A stretch of DNA of 64,000 bases from Albidovulum sp. (GTDB lineage: Bacteria > Pseudomonadota > Alphaproteobacteria > Rhodobacterales > Rhodobacteraceae): the NCBI GenBank assembly GCA_020637635.1, contig JACKKB010000003.1:492987-556986 (forward strand). The letters run 5' to 3'. Shown piece after piece: positions 1 through 9,761 of the stretch. The position numbers and the translations under genes were made by a program. Numbering within the stretch: position 1 is the first letter of the stretch; every line of letters starts with the position of its first letter. The notes under the pieces were generated by a model. It was given only the letters and a program-made list of their open reading frames with translations. It ran no database searches and was not told where the DNA came from.

Positions 1-683
1 TCGAACCGCATCGCCGCGACAAAGGCGGCCATGCCGAAGACGAGCGAAGCGAACGTCAGGTTGCCGCGAGGCGTGAAGCCCTGAATCCACGAACTGACGG
101 AATCGAGATCGTTCGCAGCCGGGCTGAGCTGGATGAAGGCCGCATAGGTCGCCAGAAGCGCAAAGCTCCCGGTGACGAACATCGAGAACGGCAGGCGGAA
201 GCGCCGGAACCAGAGATAGCTGGCGCAGGCCGCAACTGCGGCAGCCACGAACCCGGTTGCCCGCATGCCGGCACCGGACTGGAAGAGCGCCGTCAGCGCC
301 GAGACATAGATGCCCGTGCCGAAGGCGCTGACCAGCACCATCGACGGCAGGTTCATGCGCCAGCGCAGGGTGAAATAGCGCGCCATCCACCAGGCGGCGG
401 CGGCCAGGATCGCGGGAATCGCCACGAGGATACCCGGCCCCCCGACCGTGGTCAGCATCAAGGTGATGCCGCCGAGCAGGATGACAAGCCCGATCGCGAC
501 GAAGACCTCGGCGAAGCCTCGGAAGAATTCGAACGGCTCGTCTTCGGAGGTATGCGCGGCCCGCGTCCCCGCGCGTTCCTCCGACAATACCTTGAGCTCG
601 GCCGCCTGTGCTTCGGTCAGGATCCCCGCGCGCACGGCGGCGCGGACATCCTCGGCGCTCATGCCGGCTTTCGGGTCAGCCAC
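1..683 (-). CDS. Multi-pass membrane protein, 3' part (runs off window)
   Basis: The reading frame is open from a GTG at 683 to the window edge, about 227 residues, with no stop. An acidic soluble N-terminus of about 45 residues is followed by at least six hydrophobic segments separated by short Arg-rich loops. This fits a polytopic inner-membrane protein of the DUF2157-like kind, but I do not recognise the family with certainty. The GTG overlaps the hslV stop and is preceded by a GGAG; an ATG at 662 is the alternative start and has no ribosome-binding site. The overlap implies co-translation with hslV. The gene beyond the window edge, possibly hslU, cannot be seen. Confidence 0.7.
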   Translation of the reverse strand, partial: MADPKAGMSAEDVRAAVRAGILTEAQAAELKVLSEERAGTRAAHTSEDEPFEFFRGFAEVFVAIGLVILLGGITLMLTTVGGPGILVAIPAILAAAAWWMARYFTLRWRMNLPSMVLVSAFGTGIYVSALTALFQSGAGMRATGFVAAAVAACASYLWFRRFRLPFSMFVTGSFALLATYAAFIQLSPAANDLDSVSSWIQGFTPRGNLTFASLVFGMAAFVAAMRF

Positions 684-1233
684 GAATCGTCTCCACTGTC
701 AGGTTTCCGTTGGTGTAGACACAGATATCGGCGGCGATCGCCATCGCCTTGCGGGCGATCGCCTCGGCCGGAAGATCGGTCTCCATGAGCCCGCGCGCGG
801 CAGCGAGCGCGAAGTTGCCGCCCGATCCGATCGCCGCGACATCGTGCTCTGGTTCCAGAACGTCGCCGGCTCCGGTTACCACGAGCAGCGTCGTGCCGTC
901 GGTGACGATCAGCATCGCTTCGAGCTTCTGAAGGTACTTGTCGGTGCGCCAGTCCTTGGCGAGTTCGACGCAGGCACGGGTAAGTTGCCCCGGCGCCGCC
1001 TCGAGCTTCTTCTCGAGCCGCTCGAGAAGCGTGAACGCATCCGCCGTCGAACCGGCGAAGCCGACGACGACGTCGCGCCCGCCGGGCGCGAGCCGGCGCA
1101 CCTTGCGCGCCGTGCCCTTGATCACCGTCTGGCCGAGACTGACCTGGCCGTCACCGGCAACCACGACTTCTCCTCCCCGGCGCACGCCGAGGATCGTGGT
1201 GCCGTGCCAGCCGGGGAATGCGGTATCGGCCAT
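676..1233 (-). CDS. hslV: ATP-dependent protease subunit HslV
   Basis: HslV is the proteolytic core of the cytoplasmic HslUV (ClpQY) protease, a threonine peptidase that works with the HslU unfoldase. The 185-residue product has the family length. The short propeptide ends just before the catalytic Thr in HGTTILGVRR near residue 12, and the proteasome-like GDGQVS and GSGGNFALAAAR blocks are present. The ATG at 1233 was chosen because upstream sequence in frame is low-complexity and unlike HslV. Its stop overlaps the start of the downstream membrane-protein gene, whereas hslU normally follows hslV directly. Confidence 0.96.
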   Translation of the reverse strand: MADTAFPGWHGTTILGVRRGGEVVVAGDGQVSLGQTVIKGTARKVRRLAPGGRDVVVGFAGSTADAFTLLERLEKKLEAAPGQLTRACVELAKDWRTDKYLQKLEAMLIVTDGTTLLVVTGAGDVLEPEHDVAAIGSGGNFALAAARGLMETDLPAEAIARKAMAIAADICVYTNGNLTVETIRG

Positions 1234-1294
1234 GTCTGGTCTCCGTTGGTTCGGTCCTATATGGCGCCGGCGGACCCGTCCCGCAACCGCCGAA

Positions 1295-1318
1295 GCAAAA
1301 GGGCGCCCGAGGGCGCCC
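1295..1318 (-). terminator. Rho-independent terminator after trxA
   Basis: On the minus strand a GGGCGCC/GGCGCCC stem with a four-base loop is followed by TTTTGCTT. It lies between the trxA stop and the hslV start, so it should end the trxA transcript and leave hslV under its own promoter. Confidence 0.75.
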
Positions 1319-1342
1319 ATAGCCAGGAATTGCGCGGCGAAT

Positions 1343-1663
1343 TCAGATCGCGGTTTCGATCCAGCTCTGCAACGCGGCCTTCGGCGCGGCGCCGACCTTG
1401 TTCGAAATCACTTCGCCGCCCTTGAACATGAAAAGCGCGGGAATGCCGCGAACGCCCAGCTGCGCCGGCAGATCCGGGTTGTCGTCGACATTGACTTTGA
1501 CGATCTTCACCTTGCCGGCATAATGCTCTGACAGCTCTTCGAGAGCCGGCCCGATCTGCCGGCACGGCCCGCACCATTCCGCCCAGAAATCAACGACGAC
1601 CGGGATATCGGACTTGCGCACCTCGGCGTCAAACGTCGCATCGGTCACGGCATGAGTAGCCAT
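1343..1663 (-). CDS. trxA: Thioredoxin
   Basis: This 106-residue cytoplasmic protein-disulfide reductant has the thioredoxin fold, with the active site WCGPC near residues 29-33 after VVDFWAE and the cis-proline loop at RGIPALFMF. Length and motifs are those of housekeeping TrxA. The ATG at 1663 is preceded by AGAAG on the coding strand; an in-frame ATG 60 bases upstream adds a non-homologous tail. It lies 57 bp behind addA in the same direction, the arrangement common in alphaproteobacteria, and is followed by a strong terminator. Confidence 0.97.
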   Translation of the reverse strand: MATHAVTDATFDAEVRKSDIPVVVDFWAEWCGPCRQIGPALEELSEHYAGKVKIVKVNVDDNPDLPAQLGVRGIPALFMFKGGEVISNKVGAAPKAALQSWIETAI

Positions 1664-1719
1664 TGGTCTTCTCCAATCGGGAATTTGCTGATGAAACCTA
1701 GGATCGGCACCCCGGAAGG

Positions 1720-4700
1720 TCAAGGGATGGTAGTGCGGCCAAGAGCTGCCCGCACGATCTCGGGAGGAAGCGCCATGAGCGCGCCAGTGCGGGTCCAGAG
1801 TATCGCGGTCTCGATCCGCCGGTCGGGGTAGATCGCCGCAAGCATTTCGCGATAGGCGCCCATCTGCCGGAGAATACCCTCGGGCACCGCCTCCGGACGG
1901 TCCGGCACGATGGCGTTCGACTTGTAGTCGATGGCCAGGACGCGCTCGGGCCCGATGACCAGCCGGTCGATGGCGCCGCCGAACCGCCGCCCGCCGAGCG
2001 CCGCCACGGGCGCCACGATCTCGACCTCGCTGAGCGTGCCGGGCGCAAAGAGCGGCCGCAGCTCCGGCGCGCGCAAGACGGTGCGGGCCTCTGCGAAAAG
2101 TGTCTCTGTCTCGGCGGAATCCGGCGCCGGTGTGCCCGGCGGCGCAGCCCGCGCAAGCACCTGGTCCGCGAGTGCCCGCCAGCTGGTTTCGGGCCAGTCC
2201 GGCAGCTCTTCGAGAAGCGCGTGCAACAGCGTCCCGCGGCGCATGGCAGCCGCATCGTCGAGACCTGCGTCGCCGGCAAGCGCCTTGGCGCCGCCGAGGG
2301 CGCTGGGCGAAAGCATTGCCTCGGATGCGGGCGGGGCGCCTGCGCGGGTCTCGGCCCAGTCCGGCAGAACCACACGGCGCGCCGGCGTCTCGCTGGCTGG
2401 TGCCGGTTCGTTGGGCGGCCAGTCACCGTGCTCGACCCGCAATCCCGGGCCGAAGGCCTCGTCCTCGGCGGGCAGCAGAACGGCACCGGCCCGCTCGGCA
2501 CCGTCCTTGACGAGCCGATACCAGCTGTCCGGATCGCCGGCATCGGCCGCACCGCAGACGATGAGCCAGCATTTGGCGCGGGTCATCGCGACATAGAGAA
2601 GCCGCATCCGCTCTTCCCGACGCCGCGCGGCCTCGGCCGCTGCCGCCTCGGCGATCTCTGCGGGGCTTTCGATGGCGGGTGTCCGCCAGACGGCCTGGTC
2701 GCCCACGGTAAGGATCGGCACCTGTCGGGGGTTCCGGGGCGTGGCGGTATCAGGCAGGATCACGATCGGCGATTCCAGCCCCTTGGCGCCGTGCACGGTC
2801 ATCACGCGCAGCGCTCCGGGCGCGGAATCGGCGCGCCGCCTGACCGTAACCTCCTCGCTCTGGAGCCAGACCAGAAAGCCGGTCAGGCTCGGGGCCTCGC
2901 CCGCCTCATAGGCAAGTGCCTGATCCAGGAGCGCGTCTATCCCGTCCTCGGCCTCGATCCCGAGCCTGCCGATCAGCCGGCGACGACCGTTATGGCGGAT
3001 CAACATGCGTTCGAGCAGCTCGTAAGGCCGCAGGAAGTCGGCCTGCCGACGCAGGTCGTCGAGGACAGCCAGCGTTTCGCCATGCGCCTCTGCCCCTTCC
3101 CTGAGCGCGCTCCAGAGAAAACCGCCCTCGGGCCGCGGCTGGGCAAGGTCGAAGAGCTCGGCCTCGCTCACACCGAAGAGCGGAGAGCGCAGCGCCGAGG
3201 CCAGCGACAGGTCGTCCTCGGGCAGCGCGAGGAAACTCAGGAGCGCGACGAGATCCTTCACCGCGACCTCGCCGCCGAGACGAAGCCGGTCCGCCCCGGC
3301 GATCTCGAGCCCCTCCTTCTTGCAGGCGCGAATGATCTCGTGGAAATGGTCGGAGCGCCGCTGGACGAGAACCAAGAAGTCTCCCGCGTCGACCGCCTTG
3401 CTGCCGGAGTCTTTCGGGATTCGCACGCCCGCATCGATCATCCGGCGGATCTGCCGCGCAAGGCGCTTGGCCAGCACGACGGCATGGTGATCGTCGGCAA
3501 GGATGTCGACCGGTTCGAACCACTCCCGTTGATCCGGCTTCTCGGTCTTGGGCACCTGGGCCCAGACGTCGACGCGACCGGGCAGTGTCTCGTGAAACGC
3601 CCGGTGCTTTGGCGCCCCGCCGAGCCCGGTTCCGGCGCGATCGTCGAAGGTGAGATCCACGACATCGAGAATGGCCGAGGACGAGCGAAAGGAATGAACT
3701 AGCTCAAGTGGCTGGAATGGCAGCTGCGCGGCGTGGTGGCGCGTCCGGAAATCCTCGCGCATGCGGTCGAACACGCCCAGATCGGCGCCCTGGAACGAAT
3801 AGATCGACTGCTTCTTGTCTCCGACAACGAAGAGCGTTCGCGCCACTTCCCGCGCACTCTCGCCCGCGGTGAATTCGCGCGCCAGATGCGCGATCACCTC
3901 CCATTGTGCCGGGCTCGTGTCCTGCGCCTCGTCGACCAGCATATGGTCGATCCCTCCGTCTAGCCGGTAGAGCACCCAGGAGGCCACCGACTGCGACGAC
4001 AGGAGCGCCGCGGTGCGCCGGATCAGGTCGTCGAAGTCGAGGAACCCGCGAGCAGCCTTGTGCGCGTCGTAGCGAGCCAGAAACGCGACAGCGAAGCGGT
4101 GCAGGGCCGCGGCGCGCTCGGCCGCGGCGAGAGCGAGCCGGCGGGGCCGCGCCGCCTCGACCCGAAGCATCAGCGCCTCCAGATCCGGCATTAGCTCGGC
4201 CGCCGCGTTTGCGCGGGTGGTCTTGGTCGGGAAATCGCCGATCCTGGCGGTAAAGGGGCCGTGCTTCTCGGCGTCCTTACCCCGCAGAAGGACCCGTTCA
4301 AGCAGGGCCAGATCCTCGGGCGACCGCAACTCGGCCGTAAGCCCTACGAGCGTTTCGGCGGACTTGCGCTCACTCGGCGACCCGTTGCCGAGGATGTCGC
4401 GGAGCCGCGACATGAGCGCTGCCTCGCCGCCGGAAAACACTTCACGCAGCAACGCGTCACCGTCGAAACCGGAGGGCAAGCCGAAGAGCACGACCGCATC
4501 CGCGCGAGAAAGTGGCGCCTGAAAACCGTCTCTGTTCTGGCCGATCCTGTCCAGAAAGTGATCGAGATCCTCGCCGCCGAGCAGGCTGGCCAGAGCGTCG
4601 ACGGCGCCCGGATCTGACCCGGGCCGGGTTTCGTCGGCCATCTCGTCGAGGATCTGGGCATAGAGCTGCCGCCGGGCCTGATCGTCGAGCTCGGTGAAGT

Positions 4701-5127
4701 CGGGCGACACCAGCGCCTCGAGCGGGAAGCGCCGCAGGACCGCGGCACAGAAGGAATGGATGGTCTGGATCTTGAGCCCGCCCGGCGTCTCGATCGCCCG
4801 CGCAAAGAGCCGCCGCGCCGCCGCAAGCGTTTCCGGCGTGACCGCGACATCGGCGCCAAGCGCCCGGAGCGCCTCGCGGAGCTTCGCCTCAGGCAGCATC
4901 GCCCACGTGCCGAGCCGCTCGAAGAGACGGTTCTGCATCTCGCCGGCCGCCGCCTTGGTGTAGGTCAGGCAGAGGATCTTCTGCGGTGCGGTGCCCGCCA
5001 GCAGCAACCGGGCCACGCGGTCGATCAGCACCCTTGTCTTGCCCGATCCCGCATTCGCCGAAAGCCAGGTCGATTGCCCGGGTTCGGCCGCATGGATCTG
5101 CCGTCGGCTCGCTTCGTTCACCGTCAT
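1720..5127 (-). CDS. addA: AddA subunit of the AddAB helicase-nuclease
   Basis: AddA is the UvrD/Rep-type helicase and nuclease subunit of AddAB, which processes double-strand breaks and loads RecA (the alphaproteobacterial equivalent of RecBCD). The protein has 1135 residues. A Walker A motif (ANAGSGKTR) lies near residue 20, the helicase motif II DEAQDTSPAQW and the GDKKQSIY block lie near the middle, and a RecB-type nuclease motif (AIDYKSN) is near the C-terminus. The ATG at 5127 overlaps the addB stop as ATGA, giving translational coupling; an upstream in-frame start would lie inside addB. Confidence 0.95.
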   Translation of the reverse strand: MTVNEASRRQIHAAEPGQSTWLSANAGSGKTRVLIDRVARLLLAGTAPQKILCLTYTKAAAGEMQNRLFERLGTWAMLPEAKLREALRALGADVAVTPETLAAARRLFARAIETPGGLKIQTIHSFCAAVLRRFPLEALVSPDFTELDDQARRQLYAQILDEMADETRPGSDPGAVDALASLLGGEDLDHFLDRIGQNRDGFQAPLSRADAVVLFGLPSGFDGDALLREVFSGGEAALMSRLRDILGNGSPSERKSAETLVGLTAELRSPEDLALLERVLLRGKDAEKHGPFTARIGDFPTKTTRANAAAELMPDLEALMLRVEAARPRRLALAAAERAAALHRFAVAFLARYDAHKAARGFLDFDDLIRRTAALLSSQSVASWVLYRLDGGIDHMLVDEAQDTSPAQWEVIAHLAREFTAGESAREVARTLFVVGDKKQSIYSFQGADLGVFDRMREDFRTRHHAAQLPFQPLELVHSFRSSSAILDVVDLTFDDRAGTGLGGAPKHRAFHETLPGRVDVWAQVPKTEKPDQREWFEPVDILADDHHAVVLAKRLARQIRRMIDAGVRIPKDSGSKAVDAGDFLVLVQRRSDHFHEIIRACKKEGLEIAGADRLRLGGEVAVKDLVALLSFLALPEDDLSLASALRSPLFGVSEAELFDLAQPRPEGGFLWSALREGAEAHGETLAVLDDLRRQADFLRPYELLERMLIRHNGRRRLIGRLGIEAEDGIDALLDQALAYEAGEAPSLTGFLVWLQSEEVTVRRRADSAPGALRVMTVHGAKGLESPIVILPDTATPRNPRQVPILTVGDQAVWRTPAIESPAEIAEAAAAEAARRREERMRLLYVAMTRAKCWLIVCGAADAGDPDSWYRLVKDGAERAGAVLLPAEDEAFGPGLRVEHGDWPPNEPAPASETPARRVVLPDWAETRAGAPPASEAMLSPSALGGAKALAGDAGLDDAAAMRRGTLLHALLEELPDWPETSWRALADQVLARAAPPGTPAPDSAETETLFAEARTVLRAPELRPLFAPGTLSEVEIVAPVAALGGRRFGGAIDRLVIGPERVLAIDYKSNAIVPDRPEAVPEGILRQMGAYREMLAAIYPDRRIETAILWTRTGALMALPPEIVRAALGRTTIP

Positions 5128-8084
5128 CCGACATCCTCCGGCACCGGCGCATCGCTCATCTGCCATTCGCCGAAGCGGGCGAGATGATCGTAGTCCCCCG
5201 GAAAGCGTGTCTCGAAAACCGCACGGCGGGCGATATAGCCGGTCTGCCGCTGCCCGTAGGCCGATACCAGCCTGAGAAGTCCCTGCGCGGTTTCGGCCAT
5301 CAGCTCGGCCGTGATCTCGGTTGTCATGTCGCTCCCGCTCGCTCCGAGTGCGATGTAGCTGACCGCGGCCACGTCGCGCCGCCCCAGCCGTTCGAAGCCG
5401 CCGCCCTCGGCCATCAGCGCCTCGAGCAGCAGCTGTTTGTCGAAATGGCGCATCTTGGCCGCCGTCGGCACCTCGCCGGTCTTGTAGTCGTAGATATGCA
5501 CGCGCCCGTCGGTCAGCAGGTCGATCCGGTCCGGCTTGGCGATCAGCCGGAAGCCGACGCCGGAGAGGTCGAGAGCGCCCGGTCTTTCGAGGATCTCCGG
5601 CCTGCCTTGCCGCGCGCGTTCGGTCTCGGCCCGGGCAAACCGATCGGCGATGCGCCCGACGGTCGCCATCCAGAACCGCCGTGCCGCGGGCCAGGGCACG
5701 CGGTCGTCGAGCAGGCTCTCGGTCAGCGCCATGAGCCGCCCGGCAGCCTCGGGCGCGCTTTCACTTTCCGGGCGTTCGCGGACGAACCGTTCCAGGATCC
5801 GGTGCAGTTCGTCGCCCCTGATCCTTGCATCCGGCATCGGACGCAGGGGGTTCAGCGGCTTCAGCCGCAGGATCCGGGCGGCATAGATCGCGTAAGGATC
5901 GCGGATAAGCCGCTGGATCCCGGTCACCGGAAGCTCTGCGGGCCGGACAGCGACCGGAGGCCGCGGCGCGGGCCGTGCGGCAAGCGGACTGCGGTCGCCC
6001 TGCCGGGGCGCGTCGAGCGCCCGCGCGCGAAGGATCCAGCGCTCGCCTCGCCTGCGCATGTCGTCAAGTGCCGCGCCACCGGCCTGCGTCGGCAGGCCGC
6101 CCAGAAGGTTGGTGATGCGCGCGAGCCAGCGCGAGGCCACCGTCTCGGCTTCGCCATCGTTGAGCGACCGCGAAAGCACGACCTCCGGCGCCGCGACGCC
6201 CTGCTGGAAGTCATGAGCGGCAAGACCGATCTGCCGCTCCGGCGAGGGCAGGCCGACAGCGCGCCGCATTTGCCGCGAGAGCCAGGGATCCGGGTCCGGA
6301 GCTTCCGGCCAGACCGCCTCGTTCAACCCCGCGAGGATCACGACCTCGGCGCCCTGAGCGCGGGCCTCGAGCGTTCCCCAGATCGCGACCCTCGGATCCG
6401 CCCCGGCGGTCGGACGCACGATCTCCTGACCGAGAAGCGTCGTGACGAGATCCTGATAGTCGCCTGGCATGTAGGGGCCGGCGTGACCCGCGTCGGCGCG
6501 CAGTTGCGCCATCGTGGCCGCCGCTGCGATCCCCGCCTCCTTCTGCCAGAGCTCGCTTTGCCCGACGGTTCCGTCGGGGCCGGCCGCGACGGCCTCGGCA
6601 AGGGCGAGATGCGTCTCGGTCAGGGCCGAAAGTGGCGCCTCCTGCGCCGCCGCGAACCGCTCGACGAGCACCGCCAGCCAACCCGTCCAGGCCGCGAGCG
6701 CCGGATCCGGACGGCTGCCGCCCCAGGTGCGCAGATCGCCGCCCGAAGGGAAGGGCAGGACGCGACGCCGCAGATGAAGCTCGAGATCGCGCGTGAAGCG
6801 CAGATGGTCGCCCCGGCCCCCGCAGCCGGTCGCGGTCAAAGGGTGTTTCAGAAGGACAAGCAGATCCTCGGACCCGGCCTGCCGGCCGAGGAGCGCCGCG
6901 GTATGGCGCAGCAATCGCCCCGGCGCCGACAGCATCAGAGGCTGGCCGGCGCTGTCATCGGCCTGGATCCCCCAGCGGTCGAGAACCGCTGAAACACGGC
7001 GCGCCAGTGTCCGGTCGGGCGTGATGAGCGCCGCGCCGCGCCCCTCCGCCACCGACGCGCGCAGACAAAGCGCGATGGCCTGCGCCTCGATCCTCGGCGA
7101 AGGCGCCTCGATCAGCGTGAGACCCCTCGTGGCATCGCCGAGGTCGCCAAGCCTCGCGCCTTCACTCATCCAGCGATCCGTGACCGGCGCCGGCCTGAGC
7201 GCGAGCGACACCAGGCGGTTGCGGGCGGGATCGGGTGCCGCGATCCCGGTCCAGGGGCGGATGTCCGAGGGCGCAAGACCAAGCAGTCGGCTCAGATGCC
7301 AGAAGCGGTACTGCGGGTGGTCCTCGGCCTCATTCGTGCCGGCGGAGAGACTGTTCCACGCCTCTTCGGGCATGTCGAAGTCGAAACCGGGAAACACGAT
7401 TGCGCCCTGCGCGAGCCGCGCGACCCCCTGCATCAGAAGCTGGGTCGCCCCCCGCGATCCGGTCGATCCGGCGACGATGACCGGTGCCTCGGGCGGTGCG
7501 CTGGCCCAGCGCGCCAGCGCCGCCTCGACCCCGAGCCTCTGGCGCGCGTCGGGGTCGAGCGGCGCATCGGGCTCGAAAAAGCGGGCAACGATCCGGGTGA
7601 AGGCCAGGCTGCGTTCCCAGTGCCGGGCATGGGACGCATCCATCTCGACCGTCTCCAGCGCCTCGGGCGCGACGCCTTCGCTTTGCATCTCGTTCAGAAG
7701 GCGCGCGAGGCTGTCGGCCAGATCGAACCGCGCCCGTCCGGGGGCGAAATCGGGAATCCGGCGCATGAGGTCGCCGACGCGCTCGGCCAGTTCCAGCCGC
7801 CGGCGCAGTGCAGAAACGGCGGGCGGGATACCGGGAATCGGCGCCGCACCGAAATCCGTGACCACCCGCAGGCGCGGCACGAGCACCGCGCCCAGGTCGT
7901 CGAAGGCGGCCCGGACCCGGCGCAGCATGCGGCCGGAATTCAGATAGACGGTCGCACGCGCAAGCTCCTCCGGCGCCAGGCCAGACCCGCGCGCCAGAAG
8001 CCCCGCCACGAAGGCACGAGGAAAATCCACCCCGGGCGGCAGAGCGAAGAGCCGGGGGCCATCGTCAGGCGCGAACATTGCCAT
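5124..8084 (-). CDS. addB: AddB subunit of the AddAB helicase-nuclease
   Basis: AddB partners AddA in recombination repair and in alphaproteobacteria carries a second RecB-like nuclease domain. The 986-residue product has a degenerate N-terminal helicase-like half, as expected for this group, and a C-terminal nuclease with KPDRIDLL and YDYKTGE blocks around residues 860-890. The first ATG lies inside the end of the preceding nucleotidyltransferase gene (20-bp overlap); a second ATG 6 bp on is equally possible. Gene order nucleotidyltransferase-addB-addA-trxA is conserved in the class. Confidence 0.93.
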   Translation of the reverse strand: MAMFAPDDGPRLFALPPGVDFPRAFVAGLLARGSGLAPEELARATVYLNSGRMLRRVRAAFDDLGAVLVPRLRVVTDFGAAPIPGIPPAVSALRRRLELAERVGDLMRRIPDFAPGRARFDLADSLARLLNEMQSEGVAPEALETVEMDASHARHWERSLAFTRIVARFFEPDAPLDPDARQRLGVEAALARWASAPPEAPVIVAGSTGSRGATQLLMQGVARLAQGAIVFPGFDFDMPEEAWNSLSAGTNEAEDHPQYRFWHLSRLLGLAPSDIRPWTGIAAPDPARNRLVSLALRPAPVTDRWMSEGARLGDLGDATRGLTLIEAPSPRIEAQAIALCLRASVAEGRGAALITPDRTLARRVSAVLDRWGIQADDSAGQPLMLSAPGRLLRHTAALLGRQAGSEDLLVLLKHPLTATGCGGRGDHLRFTRDLELHLRRRVLPFPSGGDLRTWGGSRPDPALAAWTGWLAVLVERFAAAQEAPLSALTETHLALAEAVAAGPDGTVGQSELWQKEAGIAAAATMAQLRADAGHAGPYMPGDYQDLVTTLLGQEIVRPTAGADPRVAIWGTLEARAQGAEVVILAGLNEAVWPEAPDPDPWLSRQMRRAVGLPSPERQIGLAAHDFQQGVAAPEVVLSRSLNDGEAETVASRWLARITNLLGGLPTQAGGAALDDMRRRGERWILRARALDAPRQGDRSPLAARPAPRPPVAVRPAELPVTGIQRLIRDPYAIYAARILRLKPLNPLRPMPDARIRGDELHRILERFVRERPESESAPEAAGRLMALTESLLDDRVPWPAARRFWMATVGRIADRFARAETERARQGRPEILERPGALDLSGVGFRLIAKPDRIDLLTDGRVHIYDYKTGEVPTAAKMRHFDKQLLLEALMAEGGGFERLGRRDVAAVSYIALGASGSDMTTEITAELMAETAQGLLRLVSAYGQRQTGYIARRAVFETRFPGDYDHLARFGEWQMSDAPVPEDVG

Positions 8085-8766
8085 GCCTCCGGATCATGTC
8101 TTCTGCCGCCTCGATGCATTCGGGACGGCCGACATCGCACCAGCCGCCGCTGTGGACGCATCCGAAAAGGCGTCCCTCGGCGGCGATCCGGTCCCAGACC
8201 GGATTGAGCGAGAACTTCTCCTCCTCGAAACCCTGCACGGCCGTGGTCTGGATGATCTGCGCGCCAGTGTAGACATAGTCGCGTCCGCGCGCGAGCCGCC
8301 CCGCGGCGTCAAGCGTGAAGTCCCCGGGGCCGGCATGGCCCGTCGCCCGATCCCTCGGAACCAGAAGCGCAAGCGCATCCATCCTCTCGGCGTCCCAGGC
8401 GGCGGCAAGCGCGGTAAGCGGATTTGATCCGGTCCAGACGGCGTCGGTGTTGAGCGTGAAGACCGGCCCGCCGCCGAGCAGGCCCGTCGCCCGCCGAAGG
8501 CCGCCCCCGGTCTCCAGAATCGACCCTGTTTCGTCGGAAAACAGAATCGCCTGTCCCGCGAGATGCGCCCGGATCTGGTCGCCGAGATAACCCAGGTTGA
8601 CGACGCGGCGCCGAATGCCTGCCGCCTGCGCGATCTCGAGCGCATGGTCGAGAAGCGCCTTGCCCGCAACCTCGATGAGCGGCTTCGGCCGCGTCGCGGT
8701 CAACTCGCCCATCCGGGTCCCGAACCCGGCCGCGAACAACATCAGGGCATCGGGTTGCGACCGCAT
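8065..8766 (-). CDS. Nucleotidyltransferase, MurU-like
   Basis: This is a 233-residue NTP_transferase family protein. The N-terminal signature (AAGFGTRMG, then RPKPLIEVAGK) sits directly after the start, and an NTDAVW block contains the metal-binding aspartate. Such proteins paired with an aminoglycoside-phosphotransferase-like kinase resemble Pseudomonas MurU/AmgK, which recycle N-acetylmuramate to UDP-MurNAc; the assignment here rests on that pairing. I use the ATG at 8766 because it completes the first beta-strand; an internal ATG at 8742 forms TGATG with the upstream stop. It overlaps genes at both ends, so it is part of an operon. Confidence 0.82.
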   Translation of the reverse strand: MRSQPDALMLFAAGFGTRMGELTATRPKPLIEVAGKALLDHALEIAQAAGIRRRVVNLGYLGDQIRAHLAGQAILFSDETGSILETGGGLRRATGLLGGGPVFTLNTDAVWTGSNPLTALAAAWDAERMDALALLVPRDRATGHAGPGDFTLDAAGRLARGRDYVYTGAQIIQTTAVQGFEEEKFSLNPVWDRIAAEGRLFGCVHSGGWCDVGRPECIEAAEDMIRRHGNVRA

Positions 8767-9761
8767 TGGGCGGAGATCCTTTCCAGTCTTGCCGGCGTCG
8801 GATGGGGAAGCGTCCGACGGACGAAGGCGGCGATGTCCTTGAGCGCGGGATGCGCCAGATTGGCCTCGAGATGACCCCAGACGCGGGGCAGGTAGCCCAG
8901 ATACTGCACACTGCCAGCGTGCAGCACGAGCCGCGTGAAGACGCCGATGATCCGCAGCGCGCGCTGGGCGCCAAGCAGGGCATAGAGGGCCGCGAACCGC
9001 TCCGGCGCCTGACCGCTGCGCCGCAGGTATCCGGCGAGCGCTGCCTCGGCAAGACCGGGGGACAGATCGCGGCGCGCATCCTGCAGCAGCGACACGATGT
9101 CATAGGCCGGATGGGTGATCGTCGCGTCCTGGAAATCAAGCAGGCCGAGCTGGGCAAGGCCGCTGCGTTCCGGCAGCCAGATCGCGTTCTCGGCGTGAAA
9201 ATCCCTGAGCGAGACAGCGCGCGCGCCATCGTCGAGGCGCACGAACGCGCTTTCGATCAGCGACGCGAGTTCGGCGCCGGCATCGCCGGCGGACTCGCCG
9301 ATCCCGGCGCGATACCAGCGTGGCGTGATCTCGGTGAGCGCCCCGAGTGCGGCGCCTTCCAGCCTTGGCAGGAACGCCGGTGGCTGGCGTGTGCCGAGAT
9401 CGGCGAGGAACCGTGCGCAGAGACGGGTGAGCGTCGCGTCTCGCCCCGGCTCGGCTGCGATGACCCGCGCGAGCAGACGGTCGCCCAGGTCTTCCAGCAG
9501 GAGAAGCCCCTGCGGCGAGCCGTCCGCCAGAACGGCGGGCGCAGAATACCCCTGATGGCGGAGCCAGAGCGCGATCCGGACGAACCGCGCGCAGCCCTCC
9601 CCGCGACCCTCCTCATGATCCATCAGGATCGCACTCTGCCCGGCCTGCGAAAGCCGGGCGTAGCGCCGGCTCGACGCATCGCCCGCGAGAGCCGTGCGGG
9701 TCGCCGCCGCCCATCCGGCCTCGGCCAGGAATGCGGCGATCTGGCCGGAACGCTCAGTCAT
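8742..9761 (-). CDS. Aminoglycoside-phosphotransferase-fold kinase, AmgK-like
   Basis: The 339-residue protein has a Ser/Thr-kinase-like APH fold. It shows the nucleotide-loop ASSRRYAR early, a hinge LLLEDLGDRL, the catalytic loop SLRDFHAENAIW and the metal-binding LLDFQDA. This is the arrangement of AmgK-type sugar anomeric kinases. With the adjacent MurU-like gene it probably phosphorylates a muropeptide amino sugar for cell-wall recycling (inference). The ATG at 9761 overlaps the tsaE stop by 8 bp; an earlier in-frame ATG lies deeper in tsaE. Confidence 0.82.
   Translation of the reverse strand: MTERSGQIAAFLAEAGWAAATRTALAGDASSRRYARLSQAGQSAILMDHEEGRGEGCARFVRIALWLRHQGYSAPAVLADGSPQGLLLLEDLGDRLLARVIAAEPGRDATLTRLCARFLADLGTRQPPAFLPRLEGAALGALTEITPRWYRAGIGESAGDAGAELASLIESAFVRLDDGARAVSLRDFHAENAIWLPERSGLAQLGLLDFQDATITHPAYDIVSLLQDARRDLSPGLAEAALAGYLRRSGQAPERFAALYALLGAQRALRIIGVFTRLVLHAGSVQYLGYLPRVWGHLEANLAHPALKDIAAFVRRTLPHPTPARLERISAQCGRNPMP

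Noticed and set aside
2221..3702. Long plus-strand frame opposite addA (and similar long frames opposite addB, regB, iolC, ahcY and asnB)
   Set aside because: They mirror the codon structure of the real minus- or plus-strand genes, have no recognisable domains and lack ribosome-binding sites.
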